DNA from: Chiua virens
Taxonomy: Eukaryota > Basidiomycota > Agaricomycetes > Boletales > Boletaceae
Direction: 5' to 3'
DNA length: 64,000 nt
Assembly: GCA_019787685.1 (NCBI GenBank)
Contig: JAHNUO010000010.1
Span: forward strand, 1,116,001-1,180,000
Both the position numbers and the translations under genes were made by a program. The notes under the pieces are model-generated. The model was not told where the DNA came from and made no database searches. It was given only the letters and a program-made list of their open reading frames with translations. Shown piece by piece: positions 42,941 through 56,338 of the stretch (its first letter is position 1; each line of letters begins with the position of its first letter).

Positions 42941-45900
42941 ATGCTCAATTCTCTCACTTATTCGGCTGGCCTGCAGCTTGGACCAATTGCTTTGGAAGCA
43001 CTGCTCAAGCATTACTTCGATCGTGTCAAGAAGGAAGAGGCAGCACCCGATCTTCCGTTCACTCAACTTCGACAAGATGAACTTCTATATGATGAGGCGT
43101 TCACCGTAGTCAAGGCACGTTTTTGCATTCACTCCAAGTTATCTTGCAGTGATCTTAATTGAGCGCTCACAGAGATTTTTGGAGGTCGCGACACAGTGAG
43201 TGACCAAGCCACTCTTAGTAGATTGGTGTCTCATGGCTCACAGTCATTCCGTCGAAGAAATCCAAGCATTCTCCAACACCCGGATTCCATCTCCTCCCTG
43301 GGTGCACGTTGAACGGGTTACTGTACCCACATCCTGTTGCGATGAGGCGGCCACCTTTCTCATACAGGCTCTTGGGGGAGCGGAGCATGTATCTCGTTAG
43401 TTGGCGGTACTAAATGGTGGCAAGTACGTGGTGTCTCTGGGTAAGTCGGCCGAAGATAATATCAGCTAAAATTGATGATCCCACAGAATATCTGGAGAAT
43501 GGGTAACCGCCAGGAAAGACTGGGAAGATGCCAAGAAACATCGAGGGGCATCTGGGGAGAAGCGAGGAGGCAACAGTGATTCTTCGCAAGACAGGACCGA
43601 TATGTTACCCACTTCTATCTCAGATCCCATCGACACCAATGGCCAGAATGTCAGGGACTTGCGTTGTATCCTGTATGCCCACGGAGGGGGCTATTATTTC
43701 GGAAGTCTCGATTTGGAAAGGTAGTCCATACTTCCCCTACTTGTTTGTATGTTAAATACCCCCACTGGCTAGGTTCTGCATTCAGCGACTCGCAAGGAAA
43801 ATAAAAGGCCGAGCGTTTGGTGAGTCCTCCATGTATTTACATTAGCCTGACAAGTACTGAACAAAATTTAGCCATTAATTACCGTCTGGCCCCGCAATAT
43901 CCATTTCCTTGTGCGCTTCAGGATCTAGTCGCAGCCTGTGAGTGCGACCAGCTGCCTTTTTTTTTTTTACGAGGATTGACCTCGGAGAATCGAATAGACC
44001 TGTATTTGATCAAGCCTCCTCCCGAAGCAACCCATCAGCCTATTAACTCGTCACACATCGTAGTCGCAGGAGATTCTGCAGGGGGCGGACTGATTCTTGC
44101 TTTACTTCAAGTATTACGTGACACTGGTTTACCGTTGCCTGCTGGCGGTGTTCTGATCTCACCCTGGTGTGATCTGACGCATTCATTCCCGAGTGTCCAC
44201 ACCAATACGACGACGGTAGATCTTCTAGTCGTCGTTCCTGCATGTAAACTTACGGTGTATCAGGACGTTATTCCTCTGTATGGGCTATCCTTTCACAAGC
44301 CTAGTGCATTATGGCCTCCACCATCGGAGGAGATGACACACAGAATCCGTACTAGCATTCGGCGGAAAATTCGACACATCGTCCGTGTCACGAACCGAAA
44401 CAAGGCCGGCGAAGGAGCTGTTCCAGAGCTTACGCAGGATGCTTTGTGCGGCTCGAAGCTCAGGCTTAGTGGTGACGATGGGAAATCAAGTGATATGCCT
44501 ATAGACGTCGGGGCTACCGCAGCACTCCCCTCGGTCGATGAAAAGGATCATCAGACCGTTTCTCTTCAGACCAAGTCTGGGGAACAGTTGAAGATCGATT
44601 CACAGATCCATTTCTACACTCAGAACAGCCTTCTCGGGCACCCTCTTGTTAGTCCGGCCCTATCATATTTAGGCGGGCTTCCCCCGTTGTTCATCATTGC
44701 GAGTGAAAAGGAGGTGCTCAGGGACGAAATCATCTACTCGTGAGTGAGTCGTCATGGCAGCGGGGCGCTAACTGACTTTTTTTTCACCAAGGGCGCACAA
44801 AGCAGTTGATCCCTCAAAATTCCCCCCCAGCGATGAAGCTCGAGCATTATATCCGCCATTGGTAGGCATAGGGGACCGTTACAGGCCTACACAGGTTCAC
44901 CTCCAAGTCTATGACGGTGTGTACATTTAGTAAATAGACAACATAAGCGGGCTCACTCTTATTTTTATAGATGCTGCCCATGTTTTGCCTGTACTTTTCC
45001 CTTTCACGACCCCAGCAAAATACTGTTATCGTGCGATCGCGGCATTCACGAAACATGTTACGGGAATACTGAATCCAATGGAGCTTACGTCAAGTTCCAC
45101 AGACGTAGCTACTTCGACGCCACCCCGAATGGTCAGCAGTCCCATGAGCGAGGATCTTCCCAGCCCTGCACCCGCACAAAAAGGCTTTTGCTCATTCTCC
45201 AACGACCTGTCTGTGAGCGAGTCACCGGGTACCCAGGTCGGCTCGCCCAGTACTCCTGCCGCTACATCAAGCTCGATAATTTCAGGTCCATCTTTTTCTC
45301 CGCCACCGTTCTTCTCGTTCCAGAGGAAACCAGTACCAACATCGATGTCAAGATCAGTTTCCGAACAGTCACTCAGGGGAGGCGGAAGTCGTTCACAAAA
45401 TGGCAAAATCGTGGGAAATTCTAGCAAACTACGAAGAAGCGCGTCTATGATAACCACACCTGGGGTACGCTATGCTGGTGAAGCGAGCGTTTACTACGAT
45501 GACGAGGTAAGTGTCACACTAAGGATCGTGGCATGACGATGCCGTTGTGCATACGGCACAGGGTTAACGTCTTGTTTTCCTTTCTATATTTTGGCAGGGT
45601 CGCCCAACGTGGAGGGAAGGCATGATCCGCGAAAGGGTGTCTACCCAAGGAGTCATCAGACCTCTGGAGCCCGTCGACAGAATTGACGCTCTGCGTGTAC
45701 CATCAGCGATCATCGGGGTTCTCTCGGAGAGGGCTGTGCGTCGCTATCTAGAAGGAAAAACTATTTTCGATCAGAAGTACGCGAAAGAGTTGTTGGCGGT
45801 AGAGAAACATCGGAACCGAAATATAGACCTCGCCAAGAAGGACAGCACACGGAACCTTACCCAGTTACAAGAGTCACAGAATGGGCGGGCTCCAGTAAAA

Positions 45901-46257
45901 CGCAATGAGACATCTCGGTCATTCATAGACAACCTCGAATCATCGACTGGAACCTGGGGGTGGGCATGGGCAGACGAACGACCACCACCTAGCAGTATTA
46001 TCTCCAGACGCGACACGAACGAAGCCCGCAGATTGGCTCGCATCGCCGACCAGTCGATCCTACAAGACGAACTTCAAACGACCAACAACAAATTCTGGAG
46101 CTTCATCGTGAAATTCCTTATCACGTCTCCATCTAGAGAACACCCTGCCTCTGACTCTGAAGTTGTTAACCCTCCAACTGGAGAGGCGGCAATTAAGAAG
46201 AAGAGTAAATCTGCATTCGTGTCGTTTCGGTTGCGTGAGAGGAGGACAGTTAACTAG
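42941..46257 (+). CDS. HSL-family alpha/beta hydrolase with a long disordered C-terminal extension
   Basis: The start is [10 protein letters not shown] at 42941 and the stop at 46255-46257. Hormone-sensitive-lipase motifs are present: the oxyanion box [10 protein letters not shown] (near 43,680), the nucleophile elbow GDSAGG (near 44,080), the region before the acidic residue ([15 protein letters not shown]) and the His region DAAHVLP (near 44,990). After the fold, about 400 residues rich in Ser, Pro and Arg follow. The gene has about nine short introns. One missing or extra base near 43,396 breaks the frame before [10 protein letters not shown]. The likely role is hydrolysis of acyl or steryl esters; the substrate is unknown. 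Confidence 0.78.
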
Positions 46258-46973
46258 TTATCCAGTAAGCCCCATTCAGCTTCGTGAGAAATGTGTTCAC
46301 CGTCGTTTCTAGGGCGTTATGTATGATAATTGTACACTTTTACCCGCAGAGGCGACAGCACAACATGTATTCCCAAACGGAACATACTACGGCGACGCGG
46401 GGCGTCCTAGGAGCCGCTTTATACTTCATCGCCTGGTCGCGAACACGTGTTTGTATACTTGATTCCTAAATTACAATTGAAATGATCCCCGCGCCCTGGA
46501 CTGAACTTGTTTGTCTTCGGTCGGACATTCTTCTGGGCTTTCTCGGCAGGAGGTATCGTATGTCCACAATGACGATTGACTAACCACTTTACCTTTGTGG
46601 CCGCAGTTTTCTCCCTATAGACATGAGGTCTCCGAATCGGGCAAAGTCCTAATGGACACAACCAATCATCAGGTTCGTTTTCATGATCAGATGCTACTGT
46701 GTCTCACAACGATCACAGTAACCAAACACATGTGACGACCCTGTGCACAGTTCCACCACCCTTGACTACACTTCCGGCAGTATCTATGTGAATGATATGA
46801 TACAACTTTAGGTTCCTCGGCAAAACTTCGCTTGTACAATTTTTGCATGAACGGATGCAGCAATGCTAGGTAACACACCGGTCATGGTATGTAGTCTCAC
46901 CTGGCCTATAAAGAGGACGATACCGCAGCGGTCTGTCTTAGACGTCTCAGAATCAACGCGTCAAACGCGCAAA
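46258..46973. other. intergenic region, no gene seen
   Basis: Short unsupported open stretches only. The right end is the promoter side of the GH12 gene. Confidence 0.4.
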
Positions 46974-47970
46974 ATGTTCCTCTCGTTCGCCTTCGCCTCT
47001 AGTCTCTTCGCTTTGGCTAGGGGGAGTACCACCCTCACAGGTCAATATTCCTGCATGACGCAGGGGAGCTATGAGCTCTGCAACAACCAGTGGGGCATCG
47101 GTGAGTGATGCTGTGGTTGAAACGATATGCAACTGAGTGGAAGCTCTCTCGCAGCTGACGGCACAGGGAACCAGACTGCGACATTGATCAGCACGTCCGG
47201 TAATGATATTTCCTGGTCCACTACCTGGACTTGGGCTGACAACGAGAATGATGTCAAAACTTGTAAGAATCCCTTCGTAACGTTGCACGGTTGCTTGACA
47301 CTACAGGCAGATACGAACGTCGAATCAACCACCGCCAAGGGTATGATGGTGGGTTGTCCCTATTGGAGAAAATGCCGAGCCTGATTGTTATTTGACAGTT
47401 AAGCGGGATCACCTCAGCGCCCACAGTTTGGAACTGGGAATACGTGACGGAGTCGTCTGACATTCGTGCTGATGTCTCCTACGATATCTGGATCGGTACC
47501 ACTGCGGATGGTGCTCAGGCTTCCTCCACCTCCTCCTATGAGATTATGATTTGGCTCTCTGGCCTTGGGGGGTAAGCCCGCCGACATGAATTGTTCCTCC
47601 GGTTTTCTTACCCGGTATAATTTAGCATCCAACCCGTTGGTTCCCTTCAGACCTCCGATGTCTCCATTGCTGGCTACACCTGGGATGTCTGGGAGGGGCC
47701 CAACAGCAGTTGGGAGACCATTTCCTTTGTCAGCCAGGACGGCAATATCAACGATTTTAACGTTGATTTGAATGAATTCTTTAGTGAGATACACGCTTCC
47801 TCTTTGTCTGTTGTGGAAAGAATCTGACGTTGTGATAAGCCTGGATCATTGAGAATGAGGGCGTTTCCTCTTCTCTTTACCTTCAGGCCATCGAGTCTGG
47901 CACTGAGCCGTTCACAGGCTCCGCTGAGCTCATGGTCAACAGCTACTCTGTCTCTGTCACTACCGCTTAG
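46974..47970 (+). CDS. glycoside hydrolase family 12 endoglucanase/xyloglucanase, secreted
   Basis: Exons are 46974-47100, 47155-47262, 47311-47348, 47399-47571, 47626-47783 and 47840-47970, all in frame. The signal peptide is MFLSFAFASSLFALARG. GH12 features follow: QYSCMTQGSYELCNNQWG with the two paired Cys, WNWEY, the nucleophile region YEIMIWL, and the acid/base region IESGTEPFTG near the C-terminus. GH12 enzymes cut beta-1,4-glucan or xyloglucan outside the cell. Length (about 240 residues) fits the family and no lesion was seen. Confidence 0.9.
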
Positions 47971-48524
47971 GCGTGCTCAATTAGTAATCCGAGTTTCCTG
48001 ACATTCTGGCTCTGATTTAGGTTCATTGTGTAGTCTGATCTTGCAGATACTTATTTATTGGTGTTGCATGAACAATCATGATGTACATCATCCATGATGG
48101 AGATTCCGCGATCGTATTCAAAGGGTGAATTGACTTTCCTGGAATCACGTAATTTCGAGCCTTATTGTCTTGCTCGAGCCAACTGGCAATTTGTGACTGT
48201 ACCAATATCTCATCCCCATGGTTGCACAATAAGCAGCCCAGCCAAGAAGCTTGCCGTCTCCACGTTCACGTATCCCACGCTCTATTTGCGTGCTCGGGCA
48301 GCTCAACTTTGATTTTTCCAGGCTTTTCTTTTTGTCCAACATCCGGAGGCGGTGATATTGATGGGGAATCATAAATATGCACTCTGAGGGCTCAGCTCTC
48401 GCGCGCTGTCACGACACGGACCATCTCACAAAAGGACTGGCTGGCACAGTCCGAATCCTATAGGCTACTTTTTTTATGCTGATCCGACTCCTGGACCACG
48501 CCCACTAATATCGACGTCACTGGT
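47971..48524. other. intergenic region, no gene seen
   Basis: Nothing supported. Right end is upstream of the hypothetical gene at 48525. Confidence 0.4.
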
Positions 48525-49917
48525 ATGACAAGTTCACGAACTCCTATCCGACTGACATCTCATCGCGGACCACTCGCAACACCTTCGACATCTCCAGAAA
48601 GCAGCCCTACAATGTCGACACCACCCAGCGACATTTCCTGCTGCTCTACCAGTACTGCGTCAAGTCTTGATCTCACTCTCCTTCAGCACAAGGATATCCG
48701 CACTCCAAGTCAGTCCACCCATGCTACATGAATCCATGTCTCCTCTCCACCGTCGGAGACGCCAAGTCCTACAGCAAGGACTATTCAACTGGCGTGCTCA
48801 TATCTCTCGGCTCAGCTCCGCATTCGAAGATCTGGTCCGTTCGGTTTACGATTTTGCAAAAGCGCTGTCGGGGGTCGTCACATTTTGTTTGCTACTTTGG
48901 GCGCTTCTTGAATGGGTAATCGGTCATTAATCGGCATGTCCTTGCGGACACTGAACGACGTCCTCTAGGCACAGTATACATCTGAACTGCATCGACAACC
49001 AACGCCCTGGATGACGATGAAACTGTTTCCCCTTCCATCCTCCAACAGAACTCCGCGTTGCCACGTCAATCCTTCACTATACGAACCGAGTGATCAGCAA
49101 CTTGCGATATTGCAGTTTCTTTCTGGTCAAGTTCAGCATGCAAAGGCGCTGTCGTCATTAAACACCGGACTCGGTTTGTCCCTTCGAAAATTTGTCAAGG
49201 CACACCGGACAGTGTGAGTTGTCCAGTTGTCTCCTGACTATTCACGGTATTGATCATTCATACGAACTTCAGTGTACCAAGGGTTCTCGCTCAACGCAGC
49301 CTCGCTGAGCCACCTTATCTCTTACAGGAAGGCGACATGTTAACCAATGTCACGGAATTGCTTGATGTCTCTCTGCTTGACTTCACGTTTGGGAGTTTCG
49401 TCGGCCGAACCGTACGTTTTCGCTGTGAGATGACTCTACTTTTCGATGACACACTTACCAGCTCACTCTTGCCCTGGATGAACTGGGCGACTTCATCTCC
49501 GAACCTGTGGTTTCACATGGTTCCGCTGCACATGGACAGTACCAGGACGCACACTTGCACGCGATCTATTGGCGTACTACCTCAAATCTCATCTTGGAAT
49601 ATTCCGCAGCACGACCACGCGCCAGACATCTATTGCAAGACCTCCATGTCCTTTATCAACAACTATCACCGATCGTTTCAGATGTTCGTGACGCTGCAAG
49701 CATGGACGAGAGATCGAACATCTGGTGGTGGCAAGACATTGTTCATCATTCTGCCACCTCTGTGGAGGACAGAATGCGAGCGTTTGTGACTGGACTGGAA
49801 ATCTCGCTTGACACCGTTCAACGGTTGGTTGGTTATCTCGACTGGATTACCGAACAACTTGCAAGTGAATTTCCGTACCCGGGCTCGACGTTAGTGGCTG
49901 ATCACTGGTATCCTTAG
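48525..49917 (+). CDS. hypothetical protein with one membrane segment, 390 residues
   Basis: Exons are 48525-48708, 48767-48915, 48969-49213, 49273-49411 and 49462-49917; all joins keep phase to the TAG at 49915-49917. The N-terminal ~60 residues are Ser/Thr/Pro-rich. A hydrophobic segment (GVVTFCLLLWALLEW) lies at about residues 97-111. The C-terminal half is helical, with LLQDLHVLYQQLSP and WWWQDIVHHS. The pattern resembles conserved fungal membrane-associated proteins of unknown function; no family is named. Confidence 0.7.
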
Positions 49918-50951
49918 GCTCAGACGACTTTGATGGACGTTTTGGAGATCCGTTCTAGGACGGACTTTGCCTCATGTTCGATGTCGTTGCGAGAACTATT
50001 CGCTCAGTCGAAGCCTTTAACACCGAAGAAGCTATGTTTCGACCTAAGCGACCGTTGGGGGACGTTGTCCAACCGGCCGGAGAGAGTTAACATCATGGTT
50101 CCAGGCAGTCCGACAGTGCGTGCAGGACGTTGATCGATTGATCTATGTATATGAACATCCATCTCATCATGCCTTATATTGACATTGTAACACAATAAGC
50201 ACTATGTAAATAACCTTAATAGCATGCATCTGTACAGCAACTCGAGCCCTGTATCGCGCGCAGATGTCTTGTATGAGCATATAGGCACTTTCACTCCCTC
50301 CTGAGGCCTGATGTACTGGATGGTAACATTTACTTGGAACGTGTCAATCGTTTATGCCACCCCAACAGTGTCATTAGCTCAGTATTTCCCTCGAGCTCTT
50401 TCTACCTACTCGCCAGAATCCGACACGAGCTCTCACCTCCATTTGTGGAAATGATCGTCGAAAGGATCATCCATCCGGTGATCAGTATCTGTTGACTCCT
50501 TATGATCACAGCCAGCACCGTCGAGGAATGCCCTAGGTCCAAAAGGGGCCAATTGACTCTTCGGAGCGGTGGCTGCATGGGAAACCTTCCTTTATCTTGA
50601 TATATCCTGTAATGATGATCAATTCGCATGAATGTCATATTTATGGAGTCAAAGGACGAACTTACCGGGCGAGATCCACCCCGGGCGGCGGTAAGATTCG
50701 ATTTATGGTGACGATTGTAATGATGCATGTTCAGTCCTTTGACACCGAAAGTCCAAGTGAAACTCGTCCTGAGCAGTGCACAAAGAGTGATATGGGTGGT
50801 TGATTATTGAGTATGGTTCCTAACGGCACTCTGCGAATCTGTGTGCTAGGACGTTGCGGTACAAGCTGTATGCTCAATTGGATGAATAAGAGGAAGACAC
50901 TGAGGTACAAACTCAAGAATCATAAATACGAATCTCGTTACAAACGATCGT
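49918..50951. other. intergenic region, no gene seen
   Basis: No supported coding sequence on either strand. Confidence 0.4.
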
Positions 50952-51734
50952 TTACCGATCCAAGGGCTGAAATCGAGTGTAGTAATGCTTGGTTTGCGCT
51001 TCCACCATCTCCTGCGTGGATTCGGGGAGGTCTTCGACGAAGCGACCTGTAACTCGTACTCAATTTGCAACCCTTTCCACCAGACAGAGATGGATGGATG
51101 GATGGCGAACCTGGTGATCCTGCAAATAATGCCAAGGCAGGTATGACCGCATTGGGTGGGATGATGGTGTTGTCTGCCACCTGGGCACAATCCTTGATGA
51201 TAGTGAATTTCCCCTGGATGTCAGGCCTGATAAATCGGTGGGTAGACATGTTGTACAAAAACGCACGATGATACAATTCTTTCCGATGACGACGTGATTG
51301 CCGATCGTCGCCGCTTCGATGACCGAGTTGGCGCCAATATGAACGTAGTCTCCGATTTTCATCGGATAGTAATTGAAGTTTCCGCGGTACGTTTTATAGG
51401 GTGGCCTATGGACATTCGTGAGTGCTCCAAACAAAGGGAGTCAAGCACACCTCATGATGCAGCCATCCCCGACCAGGCAGTATCTGCCCAAAGATATGAC
51501 GACTGCGTGTCCTGGCCCAGTCCTCCTGAGATCCCCTCGAATGATAGCACCACTGGATATGATCGTCTTGCCCCCGAGGATGATGTTTTGTGGTCCCGCG
51601 ATAGTGGCCCTACGAGAAACCTTGTTACCTGTATCCTTTTTTCAATACATCCATGTGGTATCTCTCAACCGAAAGGGACACATGCGTACCGTTTCAATGA
51701 ACTCGGCTTTCGAGTAATAAACAGGTGTATCCAT
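50952..51734 (-). CDS. dynactin subunit p25 (DCTN5)
   Basis: Exons are 51690-51734, 51451-51635, 51267-51405, 51111-51213 and 50952-51046, giving 188 residues, the usual size. The protein starts MDTPVYYSKAEFIET. It is a left-handed beta-helix of hexapeptide repeats, for example IGDYVHIGANSVIEAATIG and IGKNCII, with NAVIPALALFAGSPG near the end. p25 sits at the pointed end of the dynactin complex and helps dynein bind early endosomes in fungi. No lesion seen. Confidence 0.92.
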
Positions 51735-51834
51735 GGGCTGGGCCGACGCGTCCCGCCAATGAGATGGCTGTAAATGAATAGCCACAGTAGTACACCCTCA
51801 ACCTTCAAGTTACCCTTAGCTTGACCTTCTGTCG

Positions 51835-52788
51835 ATGTCATCTCTCACAACACTAATACTTGGCCAAAACCTATGTCGCAGGGCAGCACTACAAACGTTC
51901 AGGGCTCATTCCGTCGTTGACGGCCAACGTCGGTATTACTCTGCCTGGGTGCGCAACGGCTTTGCGACACAACGGATCTTGACCGCTCGCAGAGACTCTG
52001 ACACACGGCAGCAACTCGCACGTCGTCCATGGTCATCTTCACGTTCCAAATCCACCAGTACCTCGCCGGGCGCCGGAGCCAGCAGTACGCCCGACACTGA
52101 ATCTGTTGCCACATCCGAGTCTTCCGCATACCGTGGACCGTTGACGCAGACCTTCCGTCGTCTCAAAATCTTTTCGCTCGCATCGCTCGGCCTCACTTTC
52201 ACCATGACACCCTTCTTGTTTATCGTCGAATCCTCTCTCCCTACATCAGCGCGTATCTTTCTGACAGCCACCGCCGTATCGACCAGCGGCATCTCCACCG
52301 TGCTGGTCGGCTGGTGTGGTGCACCTTATGTCGTCAATCTTCGTCGCCTCAAGGCTCAGGGTGACAGTGGAGAGGACGGCATCGATGGGGCCCTCGAAAT
52401 GACTACTCTCACCCTCACGCTTAAAAAGCTCACCACGCGTGTCTACGATCCCGACTTTTTAGTCTCAACAAACCGGCCATTCGCGAAATGGGAACTTCCC
52501 CTCGCGATCCAGCTTCCTCCCCCTGGCGAGGACAGCATCGCCGCGGGCAAAGCAGGGTCCCCGAACCAGGAAGAGACAGTAGCAGAAACGTTCAACGACA
52601 AGGGCGAGATCGTCGGTCGTTGGATTGTTACATGGGGCGAGGGAGGGAGTGGAAGTTGTCGAGGGACGGGCAAGGTGGTGCGGTAAGTGTCTCCCATTAA
52701 TCTTTGTCTCTGTCCGTCCGCACGGAATTGACCATTCCATTGTATTCTGTGGTGCAGTTACTTCAATGTACACGAGGAACTTCTCTGA
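51835..52788 (+). CDS. TMEM70-like mitochondrial membrane protein
   Basis: Exon 1 is 51835-52682 and exon 2 52758-52788; the second ends in the short tail YFNVHEELL. The first ~90 residues are rich in Arg and Ser with few acids, fitting a mitochondrial targeting peptide. Two membrane segments follow (FSLASLGLTFTMTPFLFIV and ISTVLVGWCGAPYVVNL), then a C-terminal domain with LTTRVYDPDFL. TMEM70-like proteins help assemble ATP synthase and complex I. Divergent from dynactin p25, with 100 bp between the starts. Confidence 0.75.
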
Positions 52789-55284
52789 TTGGTGGGATGA
52801 AATGGCTACGTTTTTCGTCATGTCTACCTCTCCGAAGAATGTGTCATTGGCCTGGACTGCTCTACCTATGATGTTTACCGTTTCAGTTATTCGCTTGTCC
52901 TGGATAGAACTCTGTGGGCCACGCAACTGAGCAACCGTAAGCGAGATGATAGCGATGGTCGTCTACCCGTCGCAACTTCAAACCCGATCATTACTCATGT
53001 CAGTGAACTGGGCACGCCACTTCGCTGCGCTGGGTGTAACGAATCCAGTTGAATCCCCAAAGTACCCAACTGACTTCACTTCCTATCAATCCGGAACCCT
53101 AGAAGTCCGTCACTTCGCAACACCATGATTATGCCCTATTAATTTTATTTCTGTCGACTGCAGGTTTCCTTACCAAGGCCCGGCAGATGTTGACAATCAC
53201 CATTAGGGTATATCATCGGTATGTTTATTTCGTTTCAGAGATAACCAAAGGAGAAAACAAATTCAACTTTTCTGCATAGCTCTCGCGATCGGCAGTTTTT
53301 AAGCATAGCCTTCAGTAGGACCATATTTCGGATTGTGACCTATGCGAACTAAGATTCCCCCTGTCCCTGGTGATGGGGTTTCATCCTAGTTGGCGAATCA
53401 TTTTCCATCCACGGGTGTTGAACCATCGGGAGGCACATTCCGAGCTTTTATCCGGACTAGCCGTCAGCCCGACGGATCATCCAGAATACTAGCCCCATCT
53501 GAATGCAGAAAATTAAGTAAGTACAACGGAGCGGAATGTCGACTAGTGTTTGTTTTTCATCTGACTGATCCGGGCACCTGTCGATCAGTGGGAACTACCC
53601 GCACGCGCTGGTACGAGTCACATACCTCCGTGGAGAAATCATGTGGCACTTTCTCCCGGCACCTTGTGAACAGTTGACAGTCTGTAACGGGAATTAAGTA
53701 AAGGTACTACAATGCACTCGTGCGGCACGATCTCCATTCAAAAAGTCCCAAGTACCTCATTTCTCTCCTACGAGACCAAGATAAGTACTTGGCTACAGCC
53801 GTGCACCTTCCAAACCGAATGCAATCCAGCAGTATGGTCTATGATTCGGCGACTTTCATGGTTGTTGTTCCAAACGACCTCTTGCCCGTCGTTGATGACA
53901 TTGGGTGAAACGTAGCCGAGCGACCACGGTCCGCTTTTGAGTACTTTCTCCTGTTTTTTGCGCTGGCAGATTCCAGCCGGGCGTAGGAACCGAAGACAGC
54001 TCCATGGCCCATCTACGGTGGGAGCTAAGATCATTCTTCAGAGACTTCACGAGGGCCACAAATTACACCCAGGGTTTGAGACTGTAAGACGGGCATGCGT
54101 TATGCTGCCAGACACTATGATGCTCGGTTGTGAAGGTATAACGTTACAAAATGAGCACTAAAAGTAAGTAAAGTGCCCTTACGAACTCGAAATGAATACT
54201 TCATGTCGCCACCACCAGTTACAGTAAGTAATTAGAATTCAGGAGCCCACAGATAATTGAACCAGAATTAGCTGGGTCGACAAACCTAATTGACTGTCAA
54301 TTAATGATGAGGGCCTCGGTGATCAAATCACACCGGCAATTACTTCCTCTGCTTGGAGAATTGTGTTCGGTATTCGGAGGTTGCACAAGTCATACACGTC
54401 GTTTGGACCGTGTCAGCTGTCTGTATACACTATACGTATGTACAGGTACCTCTTGTCCCGGATCCCGAGAAAAGCACGTTTAGACTTTTTTTGTATCTCG
54501 TTCGTGTAAGCGCTTCTCATAATGACCTGGAGCGAGTCCCGCCGATCTACACCAAGGCTCGATAGAGAAGGGGGCAGGCTTTACTTTGAGTGAGTTAGGC
54601 AGTCAATCGTATAAGAATCCAATGAGGCGCCTTGTACTAGTATTCGTTCGATGTCGCGGTAAACTTCAAATACACATACTCAGCAGTAGATCATATGACA
54701 TAAAATTGCTAGATGAGACCTCTCAAAAAAGAAAATGCTGCTGGACTGTATCGTTCCAAACACATCCACGATGTGTGTCATACATAAGGGCAAAAGGGAA
54801 AGAGAGGGGGGAGAATTACTGTAAGGTGAACCTCAATATTTGGCTAGAAAGCGAAGCTTTGATACCGCGAGAGTGCACATATGACGCTATGCCGCACGTA
54901 TTCTTCTTTCAAAACCAGCCACTACTAGTTGGGCACCGCTAGCCCGCATGTCAACTACTATATCCACTTCGGAATCGGGAGTCGAGAGGGAATTCTGGTT
55001 CTTCAAGGCACTGGGGTGGGCTTGCGCTGCGGAGGCGCCGATGCCAGTGGCAACTTCGGGAGACCACTCTTCTGTTTACGTGTCTCATGCGGCTGGTTCA
55101 CCGGCTGAGTGGTAGATGAGCCTGGTCGAATGGTAGGGCGAATTTAGTGACGGATTGGTCGTCTGATTTCTTGTTGCTAAGACTGTTGTTCACGACTGGC
55201 ACGCTTTCCTTTAACGTTCGAGAGCTCGGCGGAGCGATAGGAGAGCGGGGGGGAAACTAGGTGATGTCGATTCCAGCGCTGATT
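52789..55284. other. gene-poor region, no gene seen
   Basis: The part 52,900-53,600 shares short blocks with 58,030-58,900 (CCCGTCGCAACTT and TTTTCATCT..TGATCCGG), consistent with a larger duplication that includes the TMEM70 gene. The rest holds nothing I can support. Confidence 0.4.
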
Positions 55285-55898
55285 CTACGAGAGAATTAAG
55301 TTGACAAAAAGTAGCCGTTTTTGATGGCGACTTACCTTTGCGATGGGCCTGGGGCTATCCGGCCAGCGATCCTCAGGATCCAACCCCCCGGAATACGGTA
55401 GCGGATCACGGAAGTACCTGAAACACGATCGGCGCTTCGGCATGGGTGGACGTTGAACTTTGAGCCGGAGGTTTGGCAGAGGGAATCTTGACTGCAAGAG
55501 GCTGGCATTCGGACTCGTACTTGTAGGCGACTGCGAAGGGGAGATGATGACTCGGCTGAGAGAGATATCTCCATAGCCGCTAAGGGTGTATTCATCCTTC
55601 TCGTCTTCACTTTGTACCATGCTTTCCGTGTCGGAATCGGAATCAGTAACGATTTTGAATTGGATTGGTAGCATGGCGGCGTATGGCGAAGGTGGTGGAA
55701 ACAATGGGTCTGGTCTGTGGCGAGGCTGGGTTGCATAGCATCGTTGCGTTGAATGTACAGTGATTTCATCCACTTTCTTGGGAGTTGGTGTGTCCTGCAA
55801 ATATACGAACGGTACTTCAGTGACTCGGAATGTACAAGGTCGGCACCACCTACGGGACGAGAAGGGGTTGAAAAAACAGGTGTTGTTACAGCGGGCAT
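55285..55898 (-). CDS. hypothetical low-complexity protein, 3' end unresolved
   Basis: Exon 1 is 55854-55898 (MPAVTTPVFSTPSRP) and exon 2 55336-55794, joined in phase 0 across a 59-nt intron. A donor GTAAGT follows at 55335. The 3' exon is not resolved and probably lies below 55,310. The protein has an acidic Ser/Asp run (TDSDSDTESMVQSEDEKDE) and a basic Pro-rich end (RPPMPKRRSCFRYFRDP). No domain recognised. Confidence 0.5.
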
Positions 55899-56338
55899 GA
55901 TAGCTGAAAGGTGGTCGAACAACTTGAAGAACCAACTTTATATATCCTGAGCGGCGTGGTGGACATGTCTCTGGCAGCTGTTGGATACTATTGTCCTGAC
56001 AATGTCCACAGTGGGTGGACAAGTCCACCACCATACTTGGTGACAACTTGGGTCCTGGATAGGAAACAATGGGTTTAGCAAGTATTCCAGGTCTGCTTCG
56101 TTAGCCAATATTGTACTCCTGCGGATGCCGACGCTGACGCTGCCAGCGTGCGCTCAACTCAAATATGTCGTCACAAAAACGAACATCCAAACAATCCGCA
56201 GGCTTCGAGGACTAACCGTACTGATTCAGTACATAGCTCTGGAATTTCCAAGGGACCTGACAGGCATTTGTTCAGTCTGGACCGTCGAGTGGTCGAAGTC
56301 ATAGGGGCAAATGTCAATAGAAACAAATAAGCGTATAA